Assembly (NCBI GenBank): GCA_003956705.1
Contig: QZCP01000334.1
Coordinates: forward strand, 303,718-367,717
DNA from: Brevipalpus yothersi
Taxonomy: Eukaryota; Arthropoda; Arachnida; Trombidiformes; Tenuipalpidae
Direction of reading: 5' to 3'
Length of the DNA: 64,000 nucleotides
The notes beneath the pieces are model-generated. The model did not search any database. It was not told the DNA's origin and worked only from the letters and a program-made list of their open reading frames with translations. Within the stretch, counting starts at the first letter, position 1; each line of letters starts with the position of its first letter. Positions 38,801-51,756 of the stretch are shown one piece after another. The translations under genes and the position numbers were made by a program.

Positions 38801-41800
38801 CATCTTTCGGATCAATCGAACATCCCATGAGAGAACTTCTTTCATTTGCTTTACGCATAATTTCGAATATGTTGGCTGGACATTGGTCTGATTGAAGCTC
38901 AAAAAATTCGGTTAGACCACCTAAAAAAATTATGATTCAAAATCGTGAGAATACTAATAATGATGATGGTGATAAAGTTAGATATAATAATCAAATGAGA
39001 AATATGCAAATCAGTGACCATCGTCTTGAATGCCAAAGTTGATACGATTCTATCAGAGTAGGGGCCTATTTCATACTCTCAAGTGGTAACATTGAGACCA
39101 GTCAAATGAAAAGTGTTTGATTACTAGCAAATAATAATAATAATTTAAGATGAACGAATAATATTTGACTTGAACTGATTGTACGTGTGTATGTGTGTGT
39201 GTAAGAGTATGGTAATACAGCCCATATAATCGATGCGTGGTGAGAATCATTAAGAAGAAGACCAAGTTCAAAGCTATTCGCTTCTCAATTACTACTCAAC
39301 TTTACTACTACCTGAAACGCATTGGCTGGATGGGAACTGGATGTTCACCTGATATCAACCGAGAAAGGATTTCTTTCTAAATTTTCGTGTCATGATCATG
39401 ATACATGGAATGGTTGGTTTCTCTTGTTTATCCGAAACAATTAAATAAATGGACGAATATCATCAATGATTATTTTTCAACCAACCTGTGAAGTCCGTCA
39501 TAGCTTCTGTTGTTGTGCCACCTTTAAGAGCCTCATAGCTACCATGAAGTCTGTAAGATGGAAGAAGAAGAAGAAGAAGTGTTCGTGTGGGTATATTATA
39601 AATGAAATTGAGCAAATATCATCAGAAAAAAAGTGTCAGTTAAATTAGAGCAAAATCGTAAAAATCATGTGAACAAGTGATGAAGAGCAAATTACTTGTA
39701 CACACACACACACATATCTGTATACTTCTTCTTCTCAGTAGATTAATGGCAATGATGAGAATGTATAGTGATGTACAGAAGAAGGATTGCTTTGAAAAGA
39801 GAGAAGATAAAAACATCCTGATATTCTTAGATATGCAATCTTGAAAAATATGAATGAAGAATATTCTGAACGATTTTAACTTATTACTCTTATTACATAC
39901 TTTGCGTAAGCTTTTTCAAGTAGAGCACTCCAAAATTCATTTTGATCTTTAGAGTGCATCAACACAAGTTTGCCATTAATTGTTGGAAGACGATCATCAA
40001 CCACCACATCGATCCATTTACCATATTGCCAGAAACGGAAATGAAATATTCCTAAACAAATGATGCAATGCATATATATGAACGTTAACATGTCAACGAT
40101 GCTGAAATGCTGGAATATGTTAGTCCCTACTCATGATGCTTAATTCTTTTAGCGAAAATATCGACACATCAAGTTCATTTGATTAACTAACCGGCATAAT
40201 TTGACCCAAATGATTGATCATGGGGCACAACTCGACGAAATAGTTTCTGATTTAAAGTGAGATTGGCAACCGCAGCAAGTAACCAGCAATCTCCGAGTTC
40301 TCCTTGCATAACATCGAATCTGGAAGCTCCTGAACGAAAAAAAAAGTAAATGATAATATTAGTAACAAGGCACACAAATCACATGGGCCTCCTTTGGTGA
40401 ATGGAAAATAATGAAAATGATTCATGATTTGGCTTCTCTAAATGTTGACTTAACCCGTAAAACCTTATAACTATACGGTGTGAAAGGTTGATGGGAATGA
40501 TTTGTGTGTGTTATGTTTAAATTTTTGCTCTTCTTTTTTTCCGAATATTCGTTTATATATATACTCAGGGAATTGTGTGCGTATATATATAAATGAGTGT
40601 GTCTGTTTAGTCTTGATCAAAGAGTTGGGTGTAAAGAAACAGTTATTCAGTACATATTGATCCCTTGTGATTACAAAGTTCTATGTTTAACTCAGAACTC
40701 AAAGTACACACAGTGTTTGAATCATCATCATTAGATGATGATGGGTATTGATTTGGAGAGAGGAAAAGAGAGGAAGATGATCTAACAGTACGATATATAG
40801 AATAGGCTTTTTTTATTTCAGTCTCAAAGCGGCCAAAATATCCATAAAATGATCCTGAAAATGCAACCAAACTGGATGATTTAAGTGAATATATGATGCA
40901 TTTTGTATGTGTATGTGTGTGTATACTGTTGTAAATAATTTCAAGTATTCTAACCCATTTTATCAGTCAGCAAGGTATCGATCATTTTGTTGGAAGAGAA
41001 AAATTTTCAAATGTGTGTGTGTATACGAAAGTAGAGGTAAGATGGAAAGATTTGGGTGAACTTGGTGAGATGATCTCATGAATGATGTGAATGATGTGTA
41101 GATGATTTAAAGCCACCAAAAAGTGTGTACGATAGATGCCTACTGAATTAAATCAGAATATAAGAGTAGCTTGAAAGTCATGATTTTTTAATCTCGAACT
41201 TATTGCTGGAAATTTCTGAGAAAAATCTCAAATAACGCTATCATAATCATGGAGTCGTTAGAAGAGAATATTCTACAATCAGATAGTTCAGTTTGAATGA
41301 CAAAATCAATCGATTCGAATCATGCTAACCTCATCAAACATATCTCTTTTCTGAGATTCAAGTGATGAAAACATAAAATATGATACTAAGAGAGAATTTT
41401 TGTTCAAAACTATAAAAAAATTCATGAACGGACGAATGAATCTAATGGATTTTCACAGAATGTTGTAAAAGAATATTATCTAATAAATTCATTGATAGAT
41501 TCAATAGAGTCTTTCAATAACCATCATTATTATGATGTTAGAAATATTTCAAGGTTCATGTTCTTGTCCAAATATATAAGTTGGACAAGCTTAAGCAGAA
41601 GACTTTATAAGAGATCATTCAATGATCAAGAGAACTTTAATCAAAAGACTGTCGTTCAGAAATTGTATCGTTTTTCATCATTCGTGTCAAATGGAGAGAG
41701 GAAACTATCTGAAAAAAGGTGAAAACTCCAAAATTCCAACAAAACGCCTCAAACATTGGCTAATAATTAGCTTCCGTTTGTGAATTTGAGAAAAAAAATG

Positions 41801-44800
41801 AGAACTCTCAAGTCTTAAGTGTAGTTTACTTGTCAACACATCATGAATGAAGAGATTCTCAATTAAATGCGTGTGAGATAAGCCTTGGTATAGATCGAAT
41901 GTCTATAAGAAGTGAAAAATGATTCGAATTTGATTTTATCTCTCAAATGAGAAAAAAAGTCCGCTTCTTGTTTAAGTTTAAATTAGATTTGTTGAGCCAT
42001 TGATTTTGCCTTGTTTTTTTCTCTTCTCTTCTTTTCAACTCTTTTACCACAGTCAATGATGGACACATACTGTAGCGATGATGAGAACCGGGAAACGAAA
42101 TCGATAAACAATGGGTCAGATGAAAAAAAAGAGGGCAAAAAATTGTACAATAGAGAAATCGTAATTCACTTTCACTTCGACAAAAGGTACCACCAAAAGT
42201 TATAACTCTATCTCCCACTATCAGTGACTGGATTAGGCTAATTCTGTTCGAATTTAAATGAAACAGGAAATAGGCATATGATAATGAATCAAAAGTCTCT
42301 CTCTCTCTCTCTCTCTCTTCCAGTTCTATGATAACTGTTTCCGGGACGAAAAATCTTTGTCCTTCTCTCTCTCTCGATCTACTTCTCAAAGTTCTATGAA
42401 AGCTCATCGGTAAAGGATGAAGTTAGTTTCGATTTGATTTAATGTATGTATATATTCCAATGAAATGAAGTTGTGATGTAGGGTTGATGATGGACTAGGA
42501 GAAAGAGAACAGTGATTGGTAGAGTGTTGAGGATGGAAAAAAAGAGATGTTGATGTTGATCATGATGATGATCATGATGTTGGTTATACTGAGTGGATCC
42601 TCCTGAACTGGTTCAGCAAGAGTTTTACTGGTTTGCATGTTGTCGGGAGAGAGAAGAGAGCAGATCAGAACCAAACCAGATACCGTAACTAAATAAGGTT
42701 GTTGTCTTCTTGGTGATTCACAATCAACGCTGACAATCAACGTTGTGTGTGTCGGTATATTGCCTGCTCAGTGTCTCTCTACACCTGATCGTCCGATGAG
42801 CTTCAAGAAGAGTGGTGATTACGATTAGTGATACAAACAACAATCATCTTCAAGTGATCAAGGTGATGGCTGGCATCGATTGATGTGTGTGTATATGTGT
42901 GTAAATTTGCGGAGAGACACTTGGTCATCATTATCGTCAACGATATACCGTTAGTGATCCAGTGAAATTTTTTCGCCTCTCATCGTGGACACACAGAGTT
43001 ATGAGAATAATCACATTCTCGTAAATTTTGAGCCAATTTATTGATGATGATGAATATGATTGATGATGAATGAATCAAATTCATCTTCGGAGATTGAGAG
43101 AGAACATTTTTCGATGAATAAGTGAGAGAGAGAGAAAGAAAACGAATAGGTGAATGAATGAAAATATAATTGAGCTGAGTAATAGTCATCTTTCATGAAC
43201 TTTTTTGCCAAGTGTCGATGTGCCCAGTGCCACTTGCAAGGAATAAATTCAAACCCGGAAACCGAATCAATCTTGATTCATCGCTCTTTCTCTCTTCTAC
43301 CACTAATATGTGAATATACTATAGTGAATAAGCATGAATCTGAATCAATAATACGATATTTGATGCCAGATTGAAACTTATTCATCCCATCAGAGGTGTT
43401 CAATACTTTTACTACATATTTTGGACCATTTTGAGGTGTATACAAAACTTTTTCACTTTACAACATCACATTATGGCCAAATCAACATTGGCAAGGCCGA
43501 GTGTTGGTCAATGTGTACTAACTGTTTCGATAATAGTGACATGTTTAATGGTCACCTGTGAATGTTTATTTCCTAACAGTAAACCCAAAATAAGCTCATC
43601 ATCATCAACTCAAAATACAAGTCCCAAAACTCCATCAACCTTGATTCCGGATGAAAGAGTTCTTGTGAGTCAAGCTCATATGCAGTTAACATTTGATCTG
43701 ATGTCAAGTATGATCATGGCTGAAGCATACAATCCCAAAACGAAGCTTCTCGATTCAATTGTATTCTCACCGTTAAGTATTCAATCGATATTGATGATGA
43801 TACATCTTGGTGCAAAAGGTAAAACTAAATCAGATCTTGCCCACATGATGCATTTCGATGATTTTGTGAACAGTTCGTCAACGTTCGCTCGGACACATCA
43901 AATATTCGGTGAATCAGTGAAAAGTTTGCTGGAAGATGAAGAAATAGCCAAATACTTGGCCATGGCTAATCAAATATTTGTTAATAAAGATTTATCCATA
44001 TCACACAATTACAAGGTAGCTCTGAAGCATTATCATCAAACAACACTTCGTCCAATTGATTTCACATCCAATGTCGTGATAGATGTAAGTTGAATCATAT
44101 TAATTAACTTGAACATATATATATAGATCAACAAGTATCACTTGTCAACAGCTTCCGAAGTATCAGGAAACTCGATAACTTGAGGGTATCACATACACAT
44201 CACTTTTAATTAACATTGAACTTGATGATGAATTTATATCACGCAATTTCGAACACGATCACTTGTTCTGAAGTCGACAATTGTTGAACAAGTTACATGA
44301 GCACTTGTTGATTTACCTACATGCTCAACAAGAGTATGAATTCCGAATCTGGTTGCATGATGAATATATCCAAAATGTCCAGTTATTTGCATATGATGTG
44401 ATTTTATTTCCTTTTTCCACTATTATCATTCTAGAAAATCAATGATTGGGTTGCAAAGACCACCAAAGGATCGATAAAAAACTTTCTCACTGGTCCATTG
44501 TCACCGATGACTGCACTGATTGCTTTGAATGCACTTCACTTCAAAGGTGATTGGTTGTATCGATTTGATGAGAAGGAGACGCAAAAAAATTCATGGTTCC
44601 AATTGACCAATGGTCAATCTGTTCAGGTCAACATGATGGTTGGCAAATTTCCGATAGCGTATGGAGAAATAAATGAAAGAGGATTGAGTGCATCAATTGT
44701 GGAACTTCCATACAGAACACAACGTTTGGGCCTATTTTTGATACTTCCACTGGAAAATAAGCCCAATTCGCTGTTCAATTTGATGAGATCTCTCAACTCA

Positions 44801-47389
44801 ACCAGCTTCACACAATTGATAACTTCAATGAAAAAAAGTAAACCAGGAGATGAGGTGAACATTCGAATACCTAAATTCGAAATGCAATCAAAACCTGACT
44901 TAACATCTCTCCTTCGCTATCATATGGGCCTTAAATCACTATTCTCCGGTAGTATGTCCGATTTTTCGGCCATGTTGGAACCCAAACCAACCTCACCACC
45001 GGTCAGTTTGAGTCAATTTTCACATCAAGCTGTACTCTCTATCAATGAGAATGGCTCAATTGCTTCCGCAGCAACGGCAACTGTGGTCGAAAGAGTTGGA
45101 ACATTTACTGGACCCTATTTTGAATGTGATCGACCATTTTTATTCTTTTTAACTGATAAGCAAACTGGACTCATTCTTTTTGCCGGAATATTTGGTAAAC
45201 CTTAACCTCAAATGCTCATCGCTCAGCATGCAGCGATACGAGAAAGGCAAAAAGAAAGAGAGAGAAAGAAAGACTTATTGATCTGGATCATGTCTGTCTG
45301 GTATTATTCATCAATGTATTTATCTCTTTCGAAAAGTATCATCTTCTCATCATTTTGGACCACATGCTTGGAGACTGGAGAGTTGTTTCTGATATTCTAT
45401 TTGAAACTTATTTCCCTTGAGAAACATTCACTTTGAAAGATTATCAACTCTCTCTTTTCGTGTTCATCCAACAGTTTGGTCAATTTTACATGATCTCAGC
45501 AAGAGAACATGATCATTTTAAGCTTATTAATTTATACATATAAAAATTTCATCTTTTTAATTGAAAAAAAGTTCAGTTGTCATCGATTGTCAGTATGTTT
45601 TGATGGGGAACTTTTTTTTACCAACAATTTGATAAGTCAACTTTTGAGTTTGAATCATTTGAATCGTTTGAACGATTAGAAAAACTTTGATAAATACTTG
45701 CCTTCAAGAATGAATTTAGGATCAGAAACTAGATCTTTTGGCCTCATCCATTTGAATTCCATTCCTTTGTGGCTTGAGTAAAATAATGATGCAGCTGATG
45801 CTGGGAAACACTTGTCCTCGAAAAGGGTCCCATTTTTGACGCATCGATCACGAATTTCGTAGAAATCTTGAATAGCATCGATTGATTTGGCCCGGAAACC
45901 GGAACCATGTTCACCGAACTGGAAGAATAAATATGAGATCAAATTGATTGAATGGTCTCAATCTCATCACACTGGAATAGTTTTCAATTAAGAATAGGTG
46001 AATAAACTAAGTGATGAAAAATTTGTTGACAGTTTTCGAAAAGTTGTTTGAACTAACAGTTAAGCTTCTCTAAGGTCTAATTGATCAGACAGAAAATGAA
46101 GACTATTAAGTTTTATAGACAGAGAAAAAAACCTACACGAAAAATTCCCATTGATTTGGATTATTTGATGATACAAATCGAATTTCAGGTGGACAAACAA
46201 GTGGAAAATAAATGAGGATGAATGATAAAAATTTAGGCACAAAGTGTTGAATAGATGAGCTAGTGAAAATAAAATTTTCCAAAACAACCGATATATTGGC
46301 ACAATGTGATGTAATGTGTATAAATGGAAATGATGATGATTTTCATCGGAAATGAAAACACTATGGATACCAACTAACTAGCTAAAACTGAAATCTATTG
46401 AACGCTAGCCAATGGCTTGTACAATATGTGTGTGTTCACCATCAATCGAAACACACCACTCAGATCAATGATCAACCATATTTTTCCCTGCGTATATCAC
46501 TGTATATATTTTCCGAATCAACATTCAACTCATGAGGGCGAGAAAAAGAGAGAGAGATGTTGGGTGAGAGAAAGAGAGAGAGAAACTTGGTCATATAAAC
46601 ACAGCCACTTGTCTCTCTTCTCTTCTCTTCTTCTCATTCACCAGAAACGATGATTCGATTTTTGCATAGGAAAACGATATCGTCAGCACCGGGGAAACGA
46701 ACGACATCGGAAGGAGAGGTAGATGGCAAGTAACAGTGTAGTCATCATGCAAACATTAAAGAGAGAGAGATTCCAGAATGAGGTTTACCTTGTAAAAGTG
46801 AGGCTCACTCATCGTGAATTCAGTTTATAAGAGTTTTTCTTATTCTTTCCTCAATGATAGAGTATTTGTGATTTGATTACATCGAGTAAGTTAGTTGAAA
46901 TTGTGAGAGAGAAAGATAGAGAGATGAGGAATCGGTGTCAAGAATTGCAAGTTTTTTGGATGCTTGATGGCGATGAGTATGTGTGTGTATGTGAATGAAT
47001 GCGCTGGTAAAGTGAAGGCCAAAAAGTGGGCTCTGGATCGGATGAAGATGCAATGCTGGTGGAAAAGACATAAGCGATAAGATAAAAAAAACTCCAGAGA
47101 TTGACGACATATAGTTGATTGTATATGTATTCGTGGGTGGAAGATGGAGGGGGACATAGAGAAAAAGAGAGGGATTAATCGTGCTGCCCACAGACAAGAT
47201 GATGCTCGCCGGTTCATGGAATCAGATGGATGCTGGGTGCAGCAGAGAGAGACCAGTATGAGGGCTTAGAGGATGGAAGACATAAAACATAGAACAATTC
47301 TGGTTCATGAGTCCATAATTGAGGCGAAAGAATAGGGAGAGAGCGATAGAGAAACATAAAACAGTATACTTTTCTACGGAATAGAGGTA

Positions 47390-47445
<56 letters not shown>

Positions 47446-48743
47446 TTTTGATCATAAAAAATAACAAGGCAACTAATGCTGTTATAGCTATGTGCAAGTG
47501 ATAAAATAGCCAGCAATATCTTGAATATTTTGCAATGCAATTCTAGACTAACAAGAATGAATTTCAATGAAGTATAATTGAATTTATTGGTAATAAAGAG
47601 GGAAAACTTCTCGTTGGTAAGATGCTGAGAAACAAGAAGATGAGCTACGATGACTCGTTTCAATTAAGTGGATTAGATTCAACCTGAGAGACACAATAAA
47701 ACTGATAAAATAAGATGATATACATGGAAAAGTATAAGAATTGGAACGAATATCGATCGAGTTAATGTGATGAAGAAGGGGATTCTCTCTCCTCTCCTCT
47801 CTTTTGGGCCCAATGAAGTTCATAGAACCGGCGAGCTGGCAAGTGAGAGTGAAGTACTTGAGAGGGAATGAATGTGGGTGGCATTGGAGGCATGCAATCA
47901 AATCAAATCAGATCAGTATATAAAAGGATGTCCTCGGAATAGGAAGAGAAGATGATAATTACTCACTTGTGAGAAGACAATATGGAGGGAATGTGTAACA
48001 ATTTTGTGAGAAAAATTTAAAGCTAATATAGAGGCTATATTTTTACACTGACGAGGTTTATTTTTGGTTGAATATATTTTTCGTGGGAAGTTTCGTAACA
48101 AAAATAAATAATGTTTTGGGTTGAAAAAACATACACTTCAACGATAATCACAATGGATCATCAACATCTCTCTCTCTCTCTCTCTCTCTCTCTTTCGGAT
48201 GAAATGATGATCTGTGGATCGTAAGCGCACTTGAAATCAATTGAACACTTATTGGACGATAAAGTGTTAATTTGAAGCAAAATACTATCATATCATGTAT
48301 TTTTTGGGTGGAATGTTTTTGGTTTATCCCCAATAAAATACTGAGAATGATAATAGAGAAAGAGAGAGAATAAGAGATGAATTTCTTCACATGCTCATGG
48401 CAAAACGGATAGACACGTTTGGGAGTGGAGCAAAAAAGAAAGAGAGAGAGAAGAAAGAGCAAAGAGTAAGAGAGAAGACAGAAAGAGAGAGAGAAGATGA
48501 AAAAGAGAGTGTAGAGAACCTTAGCCACATCCTCTCTCTCTCAACCACCCTCTTTCAACCTCCCTCTTTATGGGATCTTCTTTCTCTTTCTCTTTATCTT
48601 CTTTTCAATGGACCAACTCTATCTACTACTATTGAGTCTGGTTCAGTATATTGCTTGTGCAACTGGATAGACTCATCTCATGGATGGCTGAAGACCAGAG
48701 TGATATCATGAAGAGCCAAAAAATATTTGCCAAAGTCGTTTTG

Positions 48744-48787
<44 letters not shown>

Positions 48788-49781
48788 ATTTATCATCAGT
48801 AATTATGGTAAGAGACAACAAAAGATCAGACAACATATTGGCTCGAAGATTGTGAATGATTGACTTTATCATTTGGGCTGAACGAAATAGTCAATAACTT
48901 TCATCAATAATCATTGCATTGGAAAATTTATTGAGTGATTCGGAGTGGCATTAAGAGTGCTGACTCAAAATTTTCGACTAATTTCATATGAACTTGATCA
49001 TGATCAATTTTTACTGGATTACTGGAATCATTGCATCGATAAGTGTCAAATTTGTGGCTTATTGCTTCCATGAAGCAGCGAAGGATCAATGTTTTGATAA
49101 GCTTAGGATCAAAAAAATGGTTCAAAACTAATTCGATTTGAATGGCTGTCAATTATTGCATTAAACACTGTAAACTTTTTGTATTGCTGCATGAAAATTG
49201 GACATTAGTTATGCATAAAAAAAAATTGGACTCAATACGATATTGTCAATAGATTAGTATGAGCTCATTTTGATTGGACTGAGCAAATGTGAGCATGAAT
49301 CGTGATGAGCAAAGATGACACGTTCATCATCATTAACCTCGAGAATTTCGAGTCTTTGTACCAATGAACATATGAAACTTGCTAAAATATTCATTAATCT
49401 ATCAGTGATCAGTGATATTAGCGGAAAAAATTGGTTGTCATAATCATTTGCAAGTGGAAGATTCTGATTTATAATAATAAATTCGTCGATCTGAATCAAA
49501 TTTAATCAATACTGACAATCAATAATAATAATAACATTGTAATATCAACTCACATTGTAATACTCTTTACGTTTAACTTTGGTTTTCACTTCACCGGCAT
49601 TTGGTAACAATTTTTTTGGCTTAAGAATATTTTTCAAAGCATCCGTTGCATTTGTTAGAACATTTTCTTCGATTTTGGCTTCCCTCAACACAGGCTCACG
49701 TAACAATCGGCCACCAGTTCCGAGGATAGATTTATTTTGACCCAAAGAACTTTCTACACAGCTTGATACTTCGTTACCCAT
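35893..49781 (-). CDS. Classical calpain (Ca2+-dependent cysteine protease)
   Basis: Cytosolic or membrane-associated regulatory protease, 871 residues. Exons in transcript order: 49781-49554, 45918-45702, 40329-40192, 40051-39901, 39550-39486, 38920-38771, 38714-38643, 38549-38322, 38239-37820, 37721-37546, 37336-37184, 36933-36780, 36489-36418, 36349-35985, 35919-35893; the summed length is divisible by three. Catalytic triad: Cys163 in QGELGDCWLLAA, His322 in QGHAYSIT, Asn350 in RIRNPWG. The C2-like domain follows (GVTAGGCRNN, NPQYMIKL, MRLPPGQYCIIPSTF). The C-terminal penta-EF-hand part is at about 680-871, with DDDRSGKLGIDEF and HDVDKSGTISTGEL as EF loops, ending in DEWVERVMYC. All domains of a typical calpain are present. 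The N-terminus begins MGNEVSSC. The second intron uses a GC donor (45701-45700). Two large introns (49553-45919, 45701-40330) carry the bulk of the length. Confidence 0.96.
40643..40854 (-). other. Possible alternative terminal exon of calpain
   Basis: In the second calpain intron, a good acceptor (pyrimidines then CAG at 40857-40855) leads into a 70-codon open frame in the same phase as the next real exon, ending in TAA at 40645-40643. It starts SFYGYFGRFETEIKKAYS and is Ser/Asp-rich later. If used, it would replace everything from the catalytic Cys onward. It may equally be chance. Confidence 0.2.
43473..45205 (+). CDS. Secreted serpin nested in a calpain intron
   Basis: A 460-residue serine/cysteine protease inhibitor of the serpin fold. 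Exons 43473-44084 and 44435-45205 join in phase 0. The ATG at 43473 is chosen because a hydrophobic signal (VLTVSIIVTCLMVTCECLF) starts about 14 residues later; upstream in-frame sequence lacks ATG. Serpin landmarks are DSIVFSPLSIQSILMMIHLG, ANQIFVNK, INDWVAKTTKGSIKNFLT, ALNALHFKGDW and IRIPKFEM. The reactive loop hinge is ENGSIASAATATVV, with small residues from P15 to P9 as in inhibitory serpins, and the end is DRPFLFFL...GIFGKP. By counting from the hinge, P1 falls on Val or the preceding Arg of VERVG, so target specificity is uncertain. A ~40-residue Ser/Thr/Pro-rich stretch sits between the signal and the serpin core. It lies wholly inside the intron 45701-40330 of the opposite-strand calpain. 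Confidence 0.95.
47394..47442. repeat. (GA)n microsatellite
   Basis: About 24 GA units in the first calpain intron; CT on the calpain sense strand. Confidence 0.97.
48747..48784. repeat. (GA)n microsatellite
   Basis: About 19 GA units in the first calpain intron. Confidence 0.97.
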
Positions 49782-51756
49782 ATTGGTGACAAAAATTGAT
49801 GAATCCTAGGACACACACTGACACTAGAAAAAAAATTTGACACAGAAACAGGCACAAAAAATCACTTCAGATGAGTACGATAAGATTCACACACATGTAT
49901 TCACAATTGGTATGCCATTGAAAAAAAAAAATTTTCCCCAGAATAACTGTAAAAGGATTGAAGTTACGAATAGTTGAACAGAAAAGAAAAGTATTGCAAA
50001 TGCGTGTGGAAGAGGAGACTAGGAAAAAAAGTAGGCAAAGTTTAGCTTGGCATGGATGGCAATTCATGTTGTGTTATCATGTGAAGATGTATATGTGTGT
50101 AAAATGAACGGTACAAAAAGGTTCCATAAACGCAGCATCCCAATTACTTATGCCAAAAATAAAATTTTCACTCTCTCTCTCTCTTTTTTCCTCTCTCTCA
50201 GGAGAGAAGAGAAAAAAAGATGAAGACTTTAACCACTTTTTCGAGAGTTACTCTTGATTCCAGCTTCCATAGACTATGCTGCGTTGCTAGCAATCATCAC
50301 CATGACGCGTCACCAATCGGAATGAAGATGTGCGCTCGTTCTTTTTCAGGGGAGATAGATAGATGAACATACTAGTGGTAGACGTATTTTCTGGATATAA
50401 ATGCGTGTCATTGTGATAAACCAAATTCTCTTTCCATCCAGTATAGATGGAATAAAGTAGTAGCGAAGAAAGAGAGTAACTTTTCTATTCCATATTATTT
50501 GTCAGCAATTGTAAGTAAGTAACACAAATACTAGGCACTTTTCAGCTGAGTTCGAAATTGTGTGGTTAAATTTTTTTTGGAGGGAACACTGATGAGTTTG
50601 AATTTCATCTAATGTAACTTCACGTAAATGTAGGTCAACATGTGTCATCACAGTGTCAGAGGAGGAGAAAAAGATAATTTCTCTCATTATTTAATGAGAA
50701 ATCTAACATTTCGTCATCATGAACTATATTTTTGAGCTTTCAAAGAACTCTCTTGTTTTCGAGTTTCTTCTTCAGAGATGAAAGCTTAACTACTAACCTA
50801 GAAATAAAAATTTCATAATTCAATCAGTAGCAATAATAATAACAATCAGAACAACTTGAGTAAGTGAAAGAAATTGGCATTCTCACTGAAAGCGAAAGTT
50901 CCTAGTGAAAATTACTTGAGTCAAGTTATTTTCATCTATCAAATGGAATCTCATAATTCTATCACTATCGAGATTTTTTCCTCCAATGAAAAAGAAATCC
51001 CGAGAAGATTCCGAAAAATTATCCATTAAAATTGAATTAAAATTGCATTTCAGATTCGCTACGAACTTGCTGGCATTGTCTTCAAGATCACAACAAATTA
51101 GCTAAGGAAAGACCTCATATCGTCTTTTTTTTCTTCTCCCAATTGTTCTAGTCATGAATTAATTTACCTCCATAACTACTACCAATTGTTTGCCTATTTT
51201 CCTGTTCAACGTAATAACAATTGAATGAAAACTAAACTTCGTTGAAATCAATTTTTTGCCCATAAAAAAGAAGAAGCCCTTCTGCACAACTTCATTCGAA
51301 CGATTTGACCATCTAAATACTGATAAGTCAGTCAAAATTCATAATCGAACCATGATACCAGCACCATGCTTTTCACCAGTAACTACTCCAAAAGGTATGC
51401 AGAAGTAATTAGGTTAAATTAATTAATGACGTTGACGATGATGATGATGTTGGTGTATACAGCTGCAATAAGCATGCTATGCTAATGTTGCGCAGAATCT
51501 TGAATGTCCACAATAATAATAATGAAGTGAGTTGTATTCGGGTTTGAATTAATAAATCAGCGGAAAGGTTGAATGAAATTTTTTTTATCTGATCAAATTT
51601 TGATTGTGTTGATGGTTTCGAGTGGTGATAGATAGTGGTTCTGTGTATCTGTTGGGACAATTTGTGTTCAATTTATCTGATTGGTAGCTCTCGGTTGTTT
51701 TGAATTATCCGGTGAATACATACACACATATATTTAACCTTCCACAACCTTTAATC
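49782..51756. other. Divergent interval between calpain and KGD4
   Basis: Two kilobases containing both promoters. No coding segment, tRNA or clear motif cluster was recognised. Confidence 0.65.

Larger units (their letters stand above)
45919..49553. other. First calpain intron
   Basis: A 3.6-kb intron on the minus strand with GA tracts at 47394-47442 and 48747-48784 and a CT tract at 48167-48193. No gene is supported. Several overlapping frames around 46877-47901 are repeat-driven. Confidence 0.75.

Noticed and set aside
41943..42407. Minus-strand frame of 154 codons in the calpain intron
   Set aside because: It spans a CT repeat (RERERE), and lacks any domain, signal or splice phase fit with calpain.
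46877..47663. Cluster of minus-strand frames in the first calpain intron
   Set aside because: Two frames overlap the same DNA and contain SLSLSL repeat; neither joins in phase with calpain exons.
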